64,000 nt of DNA, from the NCBI RefSeq assembly GCF_002355335.1, contig NZ_AP014946.1, positions 2,681,501 through 2,745,500 on the forward strand, read 5' to 3'. The notes under the pieces were generated by a model. That model was given only the letters and a program-made list of their open reading frames with translations. It had not been told where the DNA came from and made no database searches. Made by a program: the position numbers and the translations under genes. The stretch comes from Variibacter gotjawalensis (GTDB lineage: Bacteria; Pseudomonadota; Alphaproteobacteria; Rhizobiales; Xanthobacteraceae). How positions within the stretch are numbered: the stretch's first letter is position 1; each line of letters opens with the position of its first letter. Of this stretch, positions 17,938-26,109 are shown one piece after another.

Positions 17938-18843
17938 TCATAGCCCGACCTCCGCTTCGACTTTCTCGACTTCCTGTTCTTCGACGCCGAGATAAGCCGC
18001 GATGACGCGCTGATCGTTACGCACGTGATCGGGCGTGCCGTCCGAAATCTTCACGCCGTAGTCGAGCACGACGATGTGGTCGGAAATCTCCATCACGACC
18101 GACATATCGTGTTCGATGAGCAGGATCGCCGTGCCGGTGTCGGCGCGGATCGCGAGCAGCATCTCGTTAAGCTCGGCGCTCTCACGCGGATTGAGGCCGG
18201 CCGCCGGTTCGTCGAGACAAAGCAGCGTCGGTTCGGTGCACATCGCGCGCGCGATTTCGAGCCGCCGCTGCGCGCCGTAGGGCAGGTCGCCCGCCGGATC
18301 GTCGGCGCGATCCGTGAGCCCCATTCGCTCGAGCCAATGCTTGGCGCGCTCGATCGCAGCGCGCTCGGCGGTGCCGTAAGTCGGAAAGCCGATCAGCCCG
18401 AGCACCGTCATGCCGGAGGCGCGCATCAGTGGCGTATGTTGTGCGACCAGCAAGTTCTCCAGGACAGTCATGCCGGAGAACAAGCGGATATTCTGGAATG
18501 TGCGCGCGACACGAGCGCGGCGATTGACCAGATAATCCGGCATGCGTTCGAGCAGGAACAGCGCGCCGTCGCCCGAGCGCGTGTAACGCTTGCCGGTGCC
18601 GGTCAGCGCATCGACGCCCTCCCACACGGACGGCGCGCCGTGCCGCAGCGCGATCCGGCCTTCAGTCGGCTTGTAGAAGCCCGTGATGCAATTAAAGACA
18701 GTGGTTTTGCCAGCCCCGTTCGGGCCGATCAGCGCGGTGATCTCGCGCTCGCGTGCTTCGAACGAAAGCGCGCGCACCGCGACCAACCCACCGAACCGCA
18801 TCGAGAGATGCTCGACACGCAGCACTGCATCGCCGGCGCTCAT
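17938..18843 (-). CDS. livG: Branched-chain-type ABC transporter ATPase LivG
   Basis: A 301-residue ATPase subunit. Walker A GPNGAGKTT at 40-48, the LivG-type signature LPYGAQRRLEIARA at 187-200, Walker B LLCLDEPAAGLNP at 207-219 and the switch His in LIEHDMSVV. It has an extra stretch of about 45 residues between Walker A and the Q-loop (ALRHGAPSVWEGVDAL to RMPDYLVNRR), which makes it longer than the usual 255-260 residues; such insertions occur in alphaproteobacterial relatives. The ATG overlaps the livM stop as ATGA. Confidence 0.94.
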   Translation of the reverse strand: MSAGDAVLRVEHLSMRFGGLVAVRALSFEAREREITALIGPNGAGKTTVFNCITGFYKPTEGRIALRHGAPSVWEGVDALTGTGKRYTRSGDGALFLLERMPDYLVNRRARVARTFQNIRLFSGMTVLENLLVAQHTPLMRASGMTVLGLIGFPTYGTAERAAIERAKHWLERMGLTDRADDPAGDLPYGAQRRLEIARAMCTEPTLLCLDEPAAGLNPRESAELNEMLLAIRADTGTAILLIEHDMSVVMEISDHIVVLDYGVKISDGTPDHVRNDQRVIAAYLGVEEQEVEKVEAEVGL

Positions 18844-20390
18844 CCGTGTCCCTCGCGGACGAGCGAGCCCGAGATGGACCGGCGTTCTTTCAGGAACGCC
18901 GTCGGCTCGCGCACGGAGACGAAGCCGCGCGGCTTCCAGATCATGATCAGCACCATCGCGGCGCCGAACAACAGCATGCGGTACTGCGCCGGATCGAACT
19001 CGTTGCCGAACATGGCTTTCAGGAACGTCAGCTCGCGCAACAGCTCGGTGCCGCCGATGATCGCGACCGCCGCAATCGCAACGCCGATTTGGCTGCCCAT
19101 GCCGCCGAGCACCACGATCGCGAGGATCAGCGCGGATTCGTTGAAGGTCACCGACTCGGGGCTGATGAAGCCTTGCCGCGCCGTGAAGAACGCGCCCGCG
19201 AAGCCGCCGATCATCGCGCCGATCGCGAAGGCCGTGAGCTTCGAGTTCGTCGTGTTGATGCCGAGCGAACGGCACGCGATCTCGTCTTCGCGCAAGGCTT
19301 CCCAGGCACGGCCGATCGGCAGCTTGCGCAAGCGCGCGACGGCGATGCCGGTGAGCAGCACCGCCATGACGAGGATGTAGTAGAGAAAAAGCACGCGATG
19401 CTGCGGCGTGAATTCGAGTCCGTAGTATTTTGCAAAGCCTGCGTCGCTCGCGTTGAACGGCAGGCCGAAGAAAGTCGGACGCGGAATGCCGGAGACGCCG
19501 GCGCCGCCGCCGGTCACGGGCTTCCAGTTGATCAACACGAGGCGGATGATTTCGCCGAACGCCAGTGTAACGACCGCGAGATAGTCGCCGCGCAGACGCA
19601 GCACCGGGAAGCCGAGCATCATGCCCCACACGGCCGCGAACAACCCGGAGAGCAAGAAAACTTCCCAGAAGGTGAGGCCGAAATTCTTGCCGACCAGCGC
19701 AATCGTATACGCGCCTATCGCATAGAAGACGACGAAGCCGAGATCGAGCAGACCCGCGAGCCCGACCACGATGTTGAGGCCCCAGCCGAGCATCACGTAG
19801 ATCAGGATCTGGACGCCGAAGTTGTCGATCCACTTTGCGGTGCCTTCACCGCCTGTGATCCACGTCGCGATCAGCGGATAGGCGATCAAGAAGCCGACGA
19901 GCAGCGGCAGCATATAGGGCTTGGCGGCTGCAAAGCCTCCACGACCGATTTGGGCCAGCAGCAAGCCGACGCCCATCCAGAACACCGCAAAGACGATTTG
20001 GCCTGCGATCTGAAAGCGGTTCTCGTCCGCATAGCCGCGCAGAAACATCCCGAGCTTGAAGATCGCATAAGCGAAGATGCAGGCTCCCGCGACAATCGCG
20101 ATCAAGCGCCCGAGCTGGATCAGTCCCGGCGATAGCGGTTTGACCTCGACGCGGCGCGATCGCGCCGTCAGCCAGGGATAGACGAGCTGCGTGTAGAGAA
20201 GGCGTCCGCCCGCGACGATCGCGACCATGATCACGAATAGCGGCCATCGCGTCACCACGATGACTTCGTTGCGCATGTTGGTGACGGTCTGCAGCGCGAT
20301 CAGCGGGAGGAACAATGCCGCCGCGAGAAACGCTGCCAGTGCCGCATCCTTGACGGCATCGAGGCCGCGGAGAGCCTTGGCCTCCGCCAT
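18840..20390 (-). CDS. livM: Branched-chain-type ABC transporter permease LivM
   Basis: A 516-residue membrane permease. The C-terminal two thirds match LivM: LNIVVGLAGLLDLGFVVFYA, PVLRLRGDYLAVVTLAFGEI and the ATPase-contact loop GRAWEALREDEIACRSLGI. The N-terminal third adds several extra hydrophobic helices (about 14-35, 52-70, 90-112, 125-145), making it longer than the 425 residues of the E. coli protein. The start overlaps the livH stop by one base (TGATG). It forms the channel with LivH. Confidence 0.93.
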   Translation of the reverse strand: MAEAKALRGLDAVKDAALAAFLAAALFLPLIALQTVTNMRNEVIVVTRWPLFVIMVAIVAGGRLLYTQLVYPWLTARSRRVEVKPLSPGLIQLGRLIAIVAGACIFAYAIFKLGMFLRGYADENRFQIAGQIVFAVFWMGVGLLLAQIGRGGFAAAKPYMLPLLVGFLIAYPLIATWITGGEGTAKWIDNFGVQILIYVMLGWGLNIVVGLAGLLDLGFVVFYAIGAYTIALVGKNFGLTFWEVFLLSGLFAAVWGMMLGFPVLRLRGDYLAVVTLAFGEIIRLVLINWKPVTGGGAGVSGIPRPTFFGLPFNASDAGFAKYYGLEFTPQHRVLFLYYILVMAVLLTGIAVARLRKLPIGRAWEALREDEIACRSLGINTTNSKLTAFAIGAMIGGFAGAFFTARQGFISPESVTFNESALILAIVVLGGMGSQIGVAIAAVAIIGGTELLRELTFLKAMFGNEFDPAQYRMLLFGAAMVLIMIWKPRGFVSVREPTAFLKERRSISGSLVREGHG

Positions 20391-21307
20391 CAGACCTTCT
20401 CCACGTCCGGGCGGCCGAGCAGACCTTGCGGCAGGAAGATCAGCATGATCGCCAGCACCGCGAAGGATGCGACGTCCTTATAGTCGGTCGAGAAGTATTC
20501 GGCCCACATCACTTCGATGAGCCCGATCAGAAGGCCGCCGATCACCGCCCCGGGGAGAGACCCGATGCCGCCGAGCACCGCGGCCGTGAAAGCCTTCACG
20601 CCCGGAATGAAGCCGTCGGCGAAATTCACCGAGTTGTAGCGGATGAGATAGAGCGTGCCGGCAACGGCCGCGAGCGCTGCACCGAGCATGAAGGTGATCG
20701 AGATCGTGCGGTTGACATTGATGCCGAGCAGGGCGGCCATCTTCGGGTCCTGCTCGCATGCACGCTGCGCGCGGCCAAGCGCCGTGCGCGAGACGAGATA
20801 CCAGAACAGCCCGAGCAGAATCGCGGTGACGATCCAGATGATCAGCTGCTTGTAGGAGATCGTCACCGGGTAGGTCGGCGAGTTGATGAGAACGATCTGG
20901 CCCTGCACCAGATCCGGGATCGCCTTGTTGCGCGGTCCTTGCGCGACCTGAACGAAATTCATCAGGAAGATCGACATGCCGATCGCCGAGATCAGCGGCG
21001 CGAGACGGAACGAGCCGCGCAGCGGCCGGTACGCGAAGCGCTCGATCGACCAGCTGACCAGCGCCGTGAAGCCCATCGCGAGCACGAGGACGACGAACAG
21101 CGCGATGACGATCGAGCCTAGGCCGACGACAGACGTGAGCAAGAGAAATGCGATCAGCGCGATGAAGGTCGACACCATGAAGACGTCGCCATGCGCGAAG
21201 TTGACCATGCCGATGATGCCGAACACCATCGTGTAGCCGATGGCGATGAGCCCATAGATCGAGCCGAGCGTGATCCCATAGATCAGCTGCTGCAAAAACA
21301 CTTCCAC
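20390..21307 (-). CDS. livH: Branched-chain-type ABC transporter permease LivH
   Basis: The first gene of the operon, encoding a 305-residue permease with about eight helices. It starts at a GTG preceded by GGGGG. The family opening LQQLIYGITLGSIYGLIAIGYTMVFGIIGMVNFAHGD is present in full as separate motifs, as are the ATPase-contact loop (ALGRAQRACEQDPKMAALLGI) and GGIGSLPGAVIGG. The gap to the divergent monooxygenase gene (21308-21462) must hold the operon promoter. Order is livH-M-G-F, small protein, binding protein, which is common in Bradyrhizobium-like genomes. Confidence 0.94.
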   Translation of the reverse strand: MEVFLQQLIYGITLGSIYGLIAIGYTMVFGIIGMVNFAHGDVFMVSTFIALIAFLLLTSVVGLGSIVIALFVVLVLAMGFTALVSWSIERFAYRPLRGSFRLAPLISAIGMSIFLMNFVQVAQGPRNKAIPDLVQGQIVLINSPTYPVTISYKQLIIWIVTAILLGLFWYLVSRTALGRAQRACEQDPKMAALLGINVNRTISITFMLGAALAAVAGTLYLIRYNSVNFADGFIPGVKAFTAAVLGGIGSLPGAVIGGLLIGLIEVMWAEYFSTDYKDVASFAVLAIMLIFLPQGLLGRPDVEKV

Positions 21308-21462
21308 GCGCGCGCAACCCCCGCTGCTGACCGCTATCGATTCCCTCGAACGGCGATTGTACGCAGACCGTTACGTACGCGGCAACCTGCGACCCGTTGC
21401 CTCACATTTGCGCTCTACAACCGGGCGTGGAAGGCTTCGCGAAACACTGCGAGGAAGCGTTC

Positions 21463-23025
21463 ATGACTGTTCAGCGCCCCGAGTCGCTCATTTCCGGCAA
21501 GCAGCGCCCGTTCACCAGCGCCGAATACCTTGAGAGCCTGCGCGATGGCCGCGAGATCTGGATTTACGGCGAGCGCGTCAACGACGTGACGACGCATCCG
21601 GCCTTCCGTAACGCGGCGCGGTCCGTCGGCCGGCTCTACGATGCCCTGCACGACCCCGCGAGCCGCGACGTGATGACAGGCCCGACCGACACGGGCTCGG
21701 GCGGCTACACGCACAAGTTCTTCAAGGTCGCGCGCACGCAGGACGATCTCAAAGGTCAGCGCCAGGCGATCGCGCATTGGGCGCGGCAATCCTACGGCTG
21801 GATGGGACGCTCGCCGGATTACAAAGCCGCGCTGATGAATACGCTCGGCGCCAATCACGAATTCTACGGCAAGTTTTCCGACAACGCGAAGGCTTGGTAT
21901 CGGCGCAGCCAGGAGGCCGTGCTGTTCATGAACCACGCGATCGTCAATCCACCGGTCGATCGCTTCAAGGCCGATCAGGTGCGCGACGTCTTCGTCACCA
22001 TCCAAAAGGAGACCGACGCCGGCATCGTCGTCTCGGGCGCCAAGGTCGTCGCGACCGCGTCCGCGCTGACGCACTACAACTTCCTCGGCCAGAACGCCGC
22101 GATGCCGTCGACCGACCCGGACCTCGCCGTGATGTTCATCGTGCCGATGAATGCGCCCGGCGTGAAACTGATCTGCCGCACGTCCTACGAGATGCAGGCG
22201 AGCGTGATGGGCTCGCCCTACGACTATCCGCTCTCGTCGCGCTTCGACGAGAATGACGCGATCTTCGTGCTCGACAACGTCCTCATCCCCTGGGAGGACG
22301 TGCTGATCCATCGCGACACCGAGAAGATCAAGACCTTCTATCCGCGCTCCGGCTTCACCAATAACTTCCAGATGCAGGCCTGCACGCGCCTCGCCGTAAA
22401 GCTCGACTTCATCGCGGGCATCACCGCCAAGGCGCTGCGCGCGGCGGGCTCCGACGAATTCCGCGGTAACCAGGCGATGCTCGGCGAGATCATCGCGTGG
22501 CGCAATCTCTTCTGGGCAGTGTCGGACGCGATGACGCTCAATCCGGTGCCGTGGGTCGGCGATACGATCCTGCCGAACCCGCAAGCCGGGCAGAGCTACC
22601 GCGTCTTCGCCGGCGACGCTTACTCGCGCTGCAAGGAGATCGTGCAGAAGATCATCGCATCGTCGCTGATCTATCTGCCGTCTTCGGTCCGCGACTTCTC
22701 CAATCCGGACATCGACAAATACCTCGCGAAGTACGTCCGTGGTTCGTACGGCATCGACTACAAGGAGCGCATCAAGACGATGAAGCTCCTGTGGGACGCA
22801 ATCGGCACCGAGTTCGGCGGCCGCCACGAACTCTACGAACTCAATTACGCGGGCAACCACGAAGACATCCGCATTCAATGTCTGTGGAATGCGCGCTCGG
22901 CCGGCACGCTCGACGGCATGATCGGCCTTGCCGAGCAGTGCATGGCCGATTACGACGAGAACGGCTGGACGGACGAAACCTGGATCAACCCGGACGACGT
23001 TTCGGCTCTCGGCCGCCGTACCTAG
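21463..23025 (+). CDS. HpaB-family FADH2-dependent aromatic monooxygenase
   Basis: A 520-residue oxygenase component of the 4-hydroxyphenylacetate 3-hydroxylase family, which uses reduced flavin from a partner reductase to hydroxylate phenols. Features are the opening TSAEYLESLRDGREIWIYGERV, HAIVNPPVDR, GAKVVATASALTHYNFLGQ (flavin and substrate pocket), and RDFSNPDIDKYL near the C-terminus. The ATG at 21463 has GAGGAA 6 bases upstream and starts the conserved region; an earlier in-frame ATG has no ribosome site. A matching flavin reductase gene lies 564 bases downstream with one small secreted-protein gene between. Ring-cleavage genes for homoprotocatechuate are absent, so the true phenol could differ. 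Confidence 0.87.
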   Translation: MTVQRPESLISGKQRPFTSAEYLESLRDGREIWIYGERVNDVTTHPAFRNAARSVGRLYDALHDPASRDVMTGPTDTGSGGYTHKFFKVARTQDDLKGQRQAIAHWARQSYGWMGRSPDYKAALMNTLGANHEFYGKFSDNAKAWYRRSQEAVLFMNHAIVNPPVDRFKADQVRDVFVTIQKETDAGIVVSGAKVVATASALTHYNFLGQNAAMPSTDPDLAVMFIVPMNAPGVKLICRTSYEMQASVMGSPYDYPLSSRFDENDAIFVLDNVLIPWEDVLIHRDTEKIKTFYPRSGFTNNFQMQACTRLAVKLDFIAGITAKALRAAGSDEFRGNQAMLGEIIAWRNLFWAVSDAMTLNPVPWVGDTILPNPQAGQSYRVFAGDAYSRCKEIVQKIIASSLIYLPSSVRDFSNPDIDKYLAKYVRGSYGIDYKERIKTMKLLWDAIGTEFGGRHELYELNYAGNHEDIRIQCLWNARSAGTLDGMIGLAEQCMADYDENGWTDETWINPDDVSALGRRT

Positions 23026-23130
23026 CGACGGCCCGAAACCTAATTCTCCGCCGACGCAATAAGCCTGAAACAATCCCGCCCTAGAAGCGCCGCACTCCAA
23101 CAGGCCGCTCTCAACAATAACGGAAATGCC

Positions 23131-23487
23131 ATGAAATCAGCTCTTCTCGGCTTCGCTGCTCTGCTCGCCATGACGGTCTCGGCCAGTGCTCAAGACGTCG
23201 GCGGCCGCTACGCGGTGCAAGGCAAGAACCCGAACGGCTCGAACTACGGCGGCACCGCCGAGATCACCGTCACCAGCCAGAACACCTGCCGCATCGTCTG
23301 GAAGACGGGAAGCTCCTCCTCGCGCGGCATCTGCATGCGCAACGGCAACTCCTTCGCGGCGAGCTACGTGCTCGGCAAGGACGTCGGCCTCGTGATTTAC
23401 GAAATTCAGCCGGACCGTTCGATGCGCGGCATCTGGACCATCGCCGATCAGACCGGCGTCGGCGGCGAAATCCTCACGCCGCAGTAA
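23131..23487 (+). CDS. Small secreted beta-rich protein, unknown function
   Basis: A 118-residue protein with a signal peptide (MKSALLGFAALLAMTVSASAQ). The mature 97 residues alternate short strands and glycines (GGRYAVQGKNPNGSNYGG, SMRGIWTIADQTGVGG) with two cysteines (Cys65-like in TCRIVW and GICMRNG), fitting a small disulfide-bonded beta barrel. Related proteins occur widely in Bradyrhizobium-like genomes, often with the same YxVxGxNPNGxxYxG pattern, without a known job. It separates the oxygenase and flavin reductase genes and is followed by a strong hairpin. Confidence 0.7.
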   Translation: MKSALLGFAALLAMTVSASAQDVGGRYAVQGKNPNGSNYGGTAEITVTSQNTCRIVWKTGSSSSRGICMRNGNSFAASYVLGKDVGLVIYEIQPDRSMRGIWTIADQTGVGGEILTPQ

Positions 23488-23512
23488 CAACGCGGTCTCA
23501 CCTGGTTAACGA

Positions 23513-23543
23513 TGCGCCCGGCACAAGCCTTGTGCCGGGCGCA
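23513..23543 (+). terminator. Long perfect hairpin after the small secreted protein gene
   Basis: TGCGCCCGGCACAAG and CTTGTGCCGGGCGCA are fully complementary over 15 bases with one base between them, i.e. a stem of about 13 pairs with a tight loop. It begins 25 bases after the stop codon. No T-run follows on the plus strand, so it may act as an mRNA-stabilising or Rho-assisted 3-prime structure rather than a classical terminator. Confidence 0.55.
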
Positions 23544-23589
23544 GGCGTTTGAGAAGGTGCCGCATGATTTCTCGAATATTCGCAATCGC

Positions 23590-24144
23590 ATGAGCTGGAT
23601 CGACCAGCGGCCCGACGACGCCATGGCGGGCGCCTTCGATGCGGTTGCCCCCGAAAGTGCTCAGACAGTCGATCCGGTGATTTTCCGCGAGGCGATGTCT
23701 CGCCTCGGTGCTGCGGTTCACGTCGTCACGACGGGCGGAACAGCGGGCAGGGCGGGCGTCACCGTGACGGCAGTCGCGTCAGTGTCCGATCAGCCGCCGA
23801 CGATCCTCGTCTGCCTCAACCGCCGCAGTGGGTCGAACACGATCTTCCGCACCAACGGCGTCTTCTGCGTCAATACGCTCGGCGCCGCCGACGAGCAGCT
23901 CGCCGATCTGTTCGCGGGCCGTACCGGCGTTGCGGGCGAGGAGCGTTTTGCGCCCGATGATTGGTCGAAACTGACGACCGGCGCACCGGTTTTCAATCGC
24001 GCCGTGATCGCTTTCGACTGCCGTGTCATAGACGTGAAAGCCGTCGCGACCCACAACGTTTACTTCGCGACCGTGGAGGCGATCCGCACCGGCCCATCAG
24101 GCCCGGTGCTCGTCTATCACGAGCGCGCTTACAAGAGCGTTTGA
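23590..24144 (+). CDS. Flavin reductase (HpaC/NADH:FMN oxidoreductase family)
   Basis: A 184-residue split-barrel flavin reductase. Motifs are FREAMSRLGAAVHVVTT, GVTVTAVASVSDQPPTILVCLNRRS (flavin-phosphate loop), FCVNTLGAADEQLAD and a late HNVYFATVEAIRTG with YHERAY. It would make FADH2 or FMNH2 from NAD(P)H for the HpaB-like oxygenase upstream, forming a two-component system. The start is not well fixed: an ATG at 23512 lies inside the hairpin and the ATG at 23590 has a weak ribosome site but keeps the whole domain. Confidence 0.85.
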   Translation: MSWIDQRPDDAMAGAFDAVAPESAQTVDPVIFREAMSRLGAAVHVVTTGGTAGRAGVTVTAVASVSDQPPTILVCLNRRSGSNTIFRTNGVFCVNTLGAADEQLADLFAGRTGVAGEERFAPDDWSKLTTGAPVFNRAVIAFDCRVIDVKAVATHNVYFATVEAIRTGPSGPVLVYHERAYKSV

Positions 24145-24146
24145 CC

Positions 24147-24196
24147 GTAGCCCGGATGAAGCGTCGGCGCTAAAGCGCCGCACGCGCAATCCGGGA
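24147..24196. repeat. Intergenic repeat, GTAGCCCGGATG family
   Basis: Starts GTAGCCCGGATGAAGCG and ends GCGCAATCCGGG, with an internal GGCGCTAAAGCGCC dyad. Related to 326-435. Lies between convergent flavin reductase and methyltransferase genes. Confidence 0.7.
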
Positions 24197-24218
24197 AGAC
24201 ACGCAGCGCCGCTCCCGC

Positions 24219-25007
24219 CTATCCAGGCCGACGGCCGGCGATCGCATTGGCGTGCGCCTCGATCGAGACGCGCCCACTCGCCTCGATAGGGACTTGCTCA
24301 CGAACCCGAGACTTGAGCTGCGTCACGTCGGCTGTCGCCATCGCTTTAAGCGTCGGAGCCAGATTGGGCGCCGCGATCGTGGTGGACCAATAGTCCTCGA
24401 AATCGTCGAACATCCGCCGCGCGCGAAGGACGCGCGGTTCGATATCGGTGAAACCCGCCCGTGCCCACAGCTCATACAGTCCTTCCGGCGTCGAGACTTC
24501 TGCTTTCGGAGCCCGCAGTGGCGTGAGCCCCATGCCTTTCATTTCAGTCATGATGACCTCCGATGGGGCGCCGCCGCTGACGACGTCCCAACTATAAGCG
24601 GCCGCGAGACCTCCCGGCCGTAAGACGCGGGCCATTTCAGCAACCCCCCTAGCAGGGTCCGGAACGAAAAACACAACGAGCGCCATGACGGCCGCATCGA
24701 AGGCGCCGTCAGCAAATGGCAATGCCATTGCATCGCCTTGCCGAAACGTCGCAAGAGGTCTCGCCAAACGCTCTCGCGCAAAGGCCAGTTGACCTTCCGA
24801 GGGATCCACGCCTTCGACGGCCAACGGGGCGCAGTGCTCGACCAGCAACTGTGTAAACGCGCCATTGCCGCAACCGATGTCGACCCATCGCAAATTGGGC
24901 GAGGGTGAAAGCCAGTCGATAAATGCGCGTCCGGCCAGCCCACTCCACTTGCCCATCATCCGTTCATAGTCGGCGCCGTCATCGAACTTGATTGTCGGAG
25001 GGTTCAT
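24219..25007 (-). CDS. SAM-dependent methyltransferase (class I, UbiE-like)
   Basis: A 262-residue class I methyltransferase. The SAM site is WVDIGCGNGAFTQLL (motif I, about 40-54), the acidic end of strand 2 is VEGVDPSEGQL, then RQGDAMALPFADGAFDAAVMAL (motif II) and ARVLRPGGLAAAY (motif III). Its ATG overlaps the stop of the Bug binding-protein gene as ATGA, so the two are co-translated. The methyl acceptor is not apparent; a small organic molecule is the usual case for this group. Confidence 0.85.
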   Translation of the reverse strand: MNPPTIKFDDGADYERMMGKWSGLAGRAFIDWLSPSPNLRWVDIGCGNGAFTQLLVEHCAPLAVEGVDPSEGQLAFARERLARPLATFRQGDAMALPFADGAFDAAVMALVVFFVPDPARGVAEMARVLRPGGLAAAYSWDVVSGGAPSEVIMTEMKGMGLTPLRAPKAEVSTPEGLYELWARAGFTDIEPRVLRARRMFDDFEDYWSTTIAAPNLAPTLKAMATADVTQLKSRVREQVPIEASGRVSIEAHANAIAGRRPG

Positions 25008-25978
25008 TGAGCGGCACTCTTCAGCACCGGCGTCCAACGGGCGACTTCACGAACGACCAACGCTTGTAGCGCATCAGGCGTGCGAGCTGCTCGATCAGGG
25101 ATTTCGCTGCCGAGATTGAGTAGCCGCGCGCGTATTCCTTCGTCATCAAGGGCTTTCACGAGCGCGTCGTTCAGTTTGCCGACTACGTGCTTTGGCGTGC
25201 TTTTAGGCGCAAACAGCGCAATCCAGGCGGAGACCTCGAATTCCGGCAGGCCGCTCTCGCTGGTCGTTGGGACATCCTTTATAACCGCTGACCGTTCGGC
25301 CGTCGCAACACCGAACGCCTTGAGCGTGCCTGCTTGAATATGCGGGGCCACGTTTACAATCTGGTCGCAGCCAAAATCGACGTGTCCCGCAATCAGGTCG
25401 TTCATCGACGGCCCTGTGCCGCGGTAAGCCACTCGAGCAGTCTTCGTCCCGATGATCGATTGGAGAAGAGTGCATGTCGTATGAGAAACCGAGCCGACGC
25501 CAGCATGCGCTTCGACGATCTTGTCTTGGTTCTTTCTCACGTGGTCGACGAACTCGCGGAGATTGTTGGCTGGAAAATTCGCCCTAGCGACAATCACGAT
25601 CGGCGTGTTGACCATCAGTCCGATCGGAGCAAAGTCCTTGGCTGGATCATATTGCAGGTCGGGATACTGGGCCGGCGCTGCACCATGTGTTCCCATGTTG
25701 CCCAACACGATCGTGTACCCATCTGCGCTCGCCTGCGCGGCACGGTTGATTGCGCTCGTGCCGCCCGCTCCGGCAGCATTCTCTACGACGATCGGTTGGC
25801 CCAGTGTCCTCGCCATATGGCCCCCGACGAGGCGCACGACCGTATCGCCAGGGCCGCCGGCGGCAAACGGAACGATCAGGGTAATCGGCCGTTCGGGGAA
25901 AGCGGCCGCCGCAGGAAGAGCTATGGCAGCAAACGCCAACGCGGCTATCCCTGATCTAGCGATACTGATCGCCATCAT
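25004..25978 (-). CDS. Tripartite tricarboxylate-type solute-binding protein (Bug/TctC family)
   Basis: A 324-residue periplasmic binding protein of the Bug family. It has a signal peptide (hydrophobic stretch after MMAISIARSG, cleaved at AAAAF) and the family start FPERPITLIVPFAAGGPGDTVVRLV. Later come IVVENAAGAGGTSAINRAAQA, DGYTIVLGNMGTHG and VAYRGTGPSMNDLIAGHVDFGCD. I chose the ATG at 25978, 6 bases after AAGGAG. No TctA/TctB membrane genes are near, which is usual for the many orphan Bug proteins of these bacteria. The divergent LysR gene probably controls it. Ligands are carboxylic acids such as citrate, terephthalate or aromatics; the exact one is unknown. Confidence 0.88.
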   Translation of the reverse strand: MMAISIARSGIAALAFAAIALPAAAAFPERPITLIVPFAAGGPGDTVVRLVGGHMARTLGQPIVVENAAGAGGTSAINRAAQASADGYTIVLGNMGTHGAAPAQYPDLQYDPAKDFAPIGLMVNTPIVIVARANFPANNLREFVDHVRKNQDKIVEAHAGVGSVSHTTCTLLQSIIGTKTARVAYRGTGPSMNDLIAGHVDFGCDQIVNVAPHIQAGTLKAFGVATAERSAVIKDVPTTSESGLPEFEVSAWIALFAPKSTPKHVVGKLNDALVKALDDEGIRARLLNLGSEIPDRAARTPDALQALVVREVARWTPVLKSAAQ

Positions 25979-26064
25979 CGTCATCTCCTTGTCCTGCAAA
26001 GTCCGAGACAGGATGTCTGAGCCCGCCGACCCTGGATCTGCGACAACGGACGCACAATGCGGAA

Positions 26065-26088
26065 TGTGCTAAGAGTGCGTTAGGCACA
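26065..26088. promoter_or_regulatory. Probable LysR operator (T-N11-A dyad)
   Basis: TGTGCTAA and TTAGGCACA flank GAGTGCG. The core CTAA-N7-TTAG is a perfect dyad that contains the T-N11-A spacing (T70 to A82) typical of LysR recognition sites. It lies in the 131-bp divergent gap, 22 bases before the LysR gene start and about 87 before the Bug gene start, a usual place for autoregulation and divergent activation. Confidence 0.6.
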
Positions 26089-26109
26089 GCCGAAGGCACG
26101 TCCCCGACA

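Noticed and set aside
21415-23100. 561-codon minus-strand frame opposite the HpaB-like gene
   Set aside because: Antisense shadow; the plus strand encodes a complete, recognisable enzyme.
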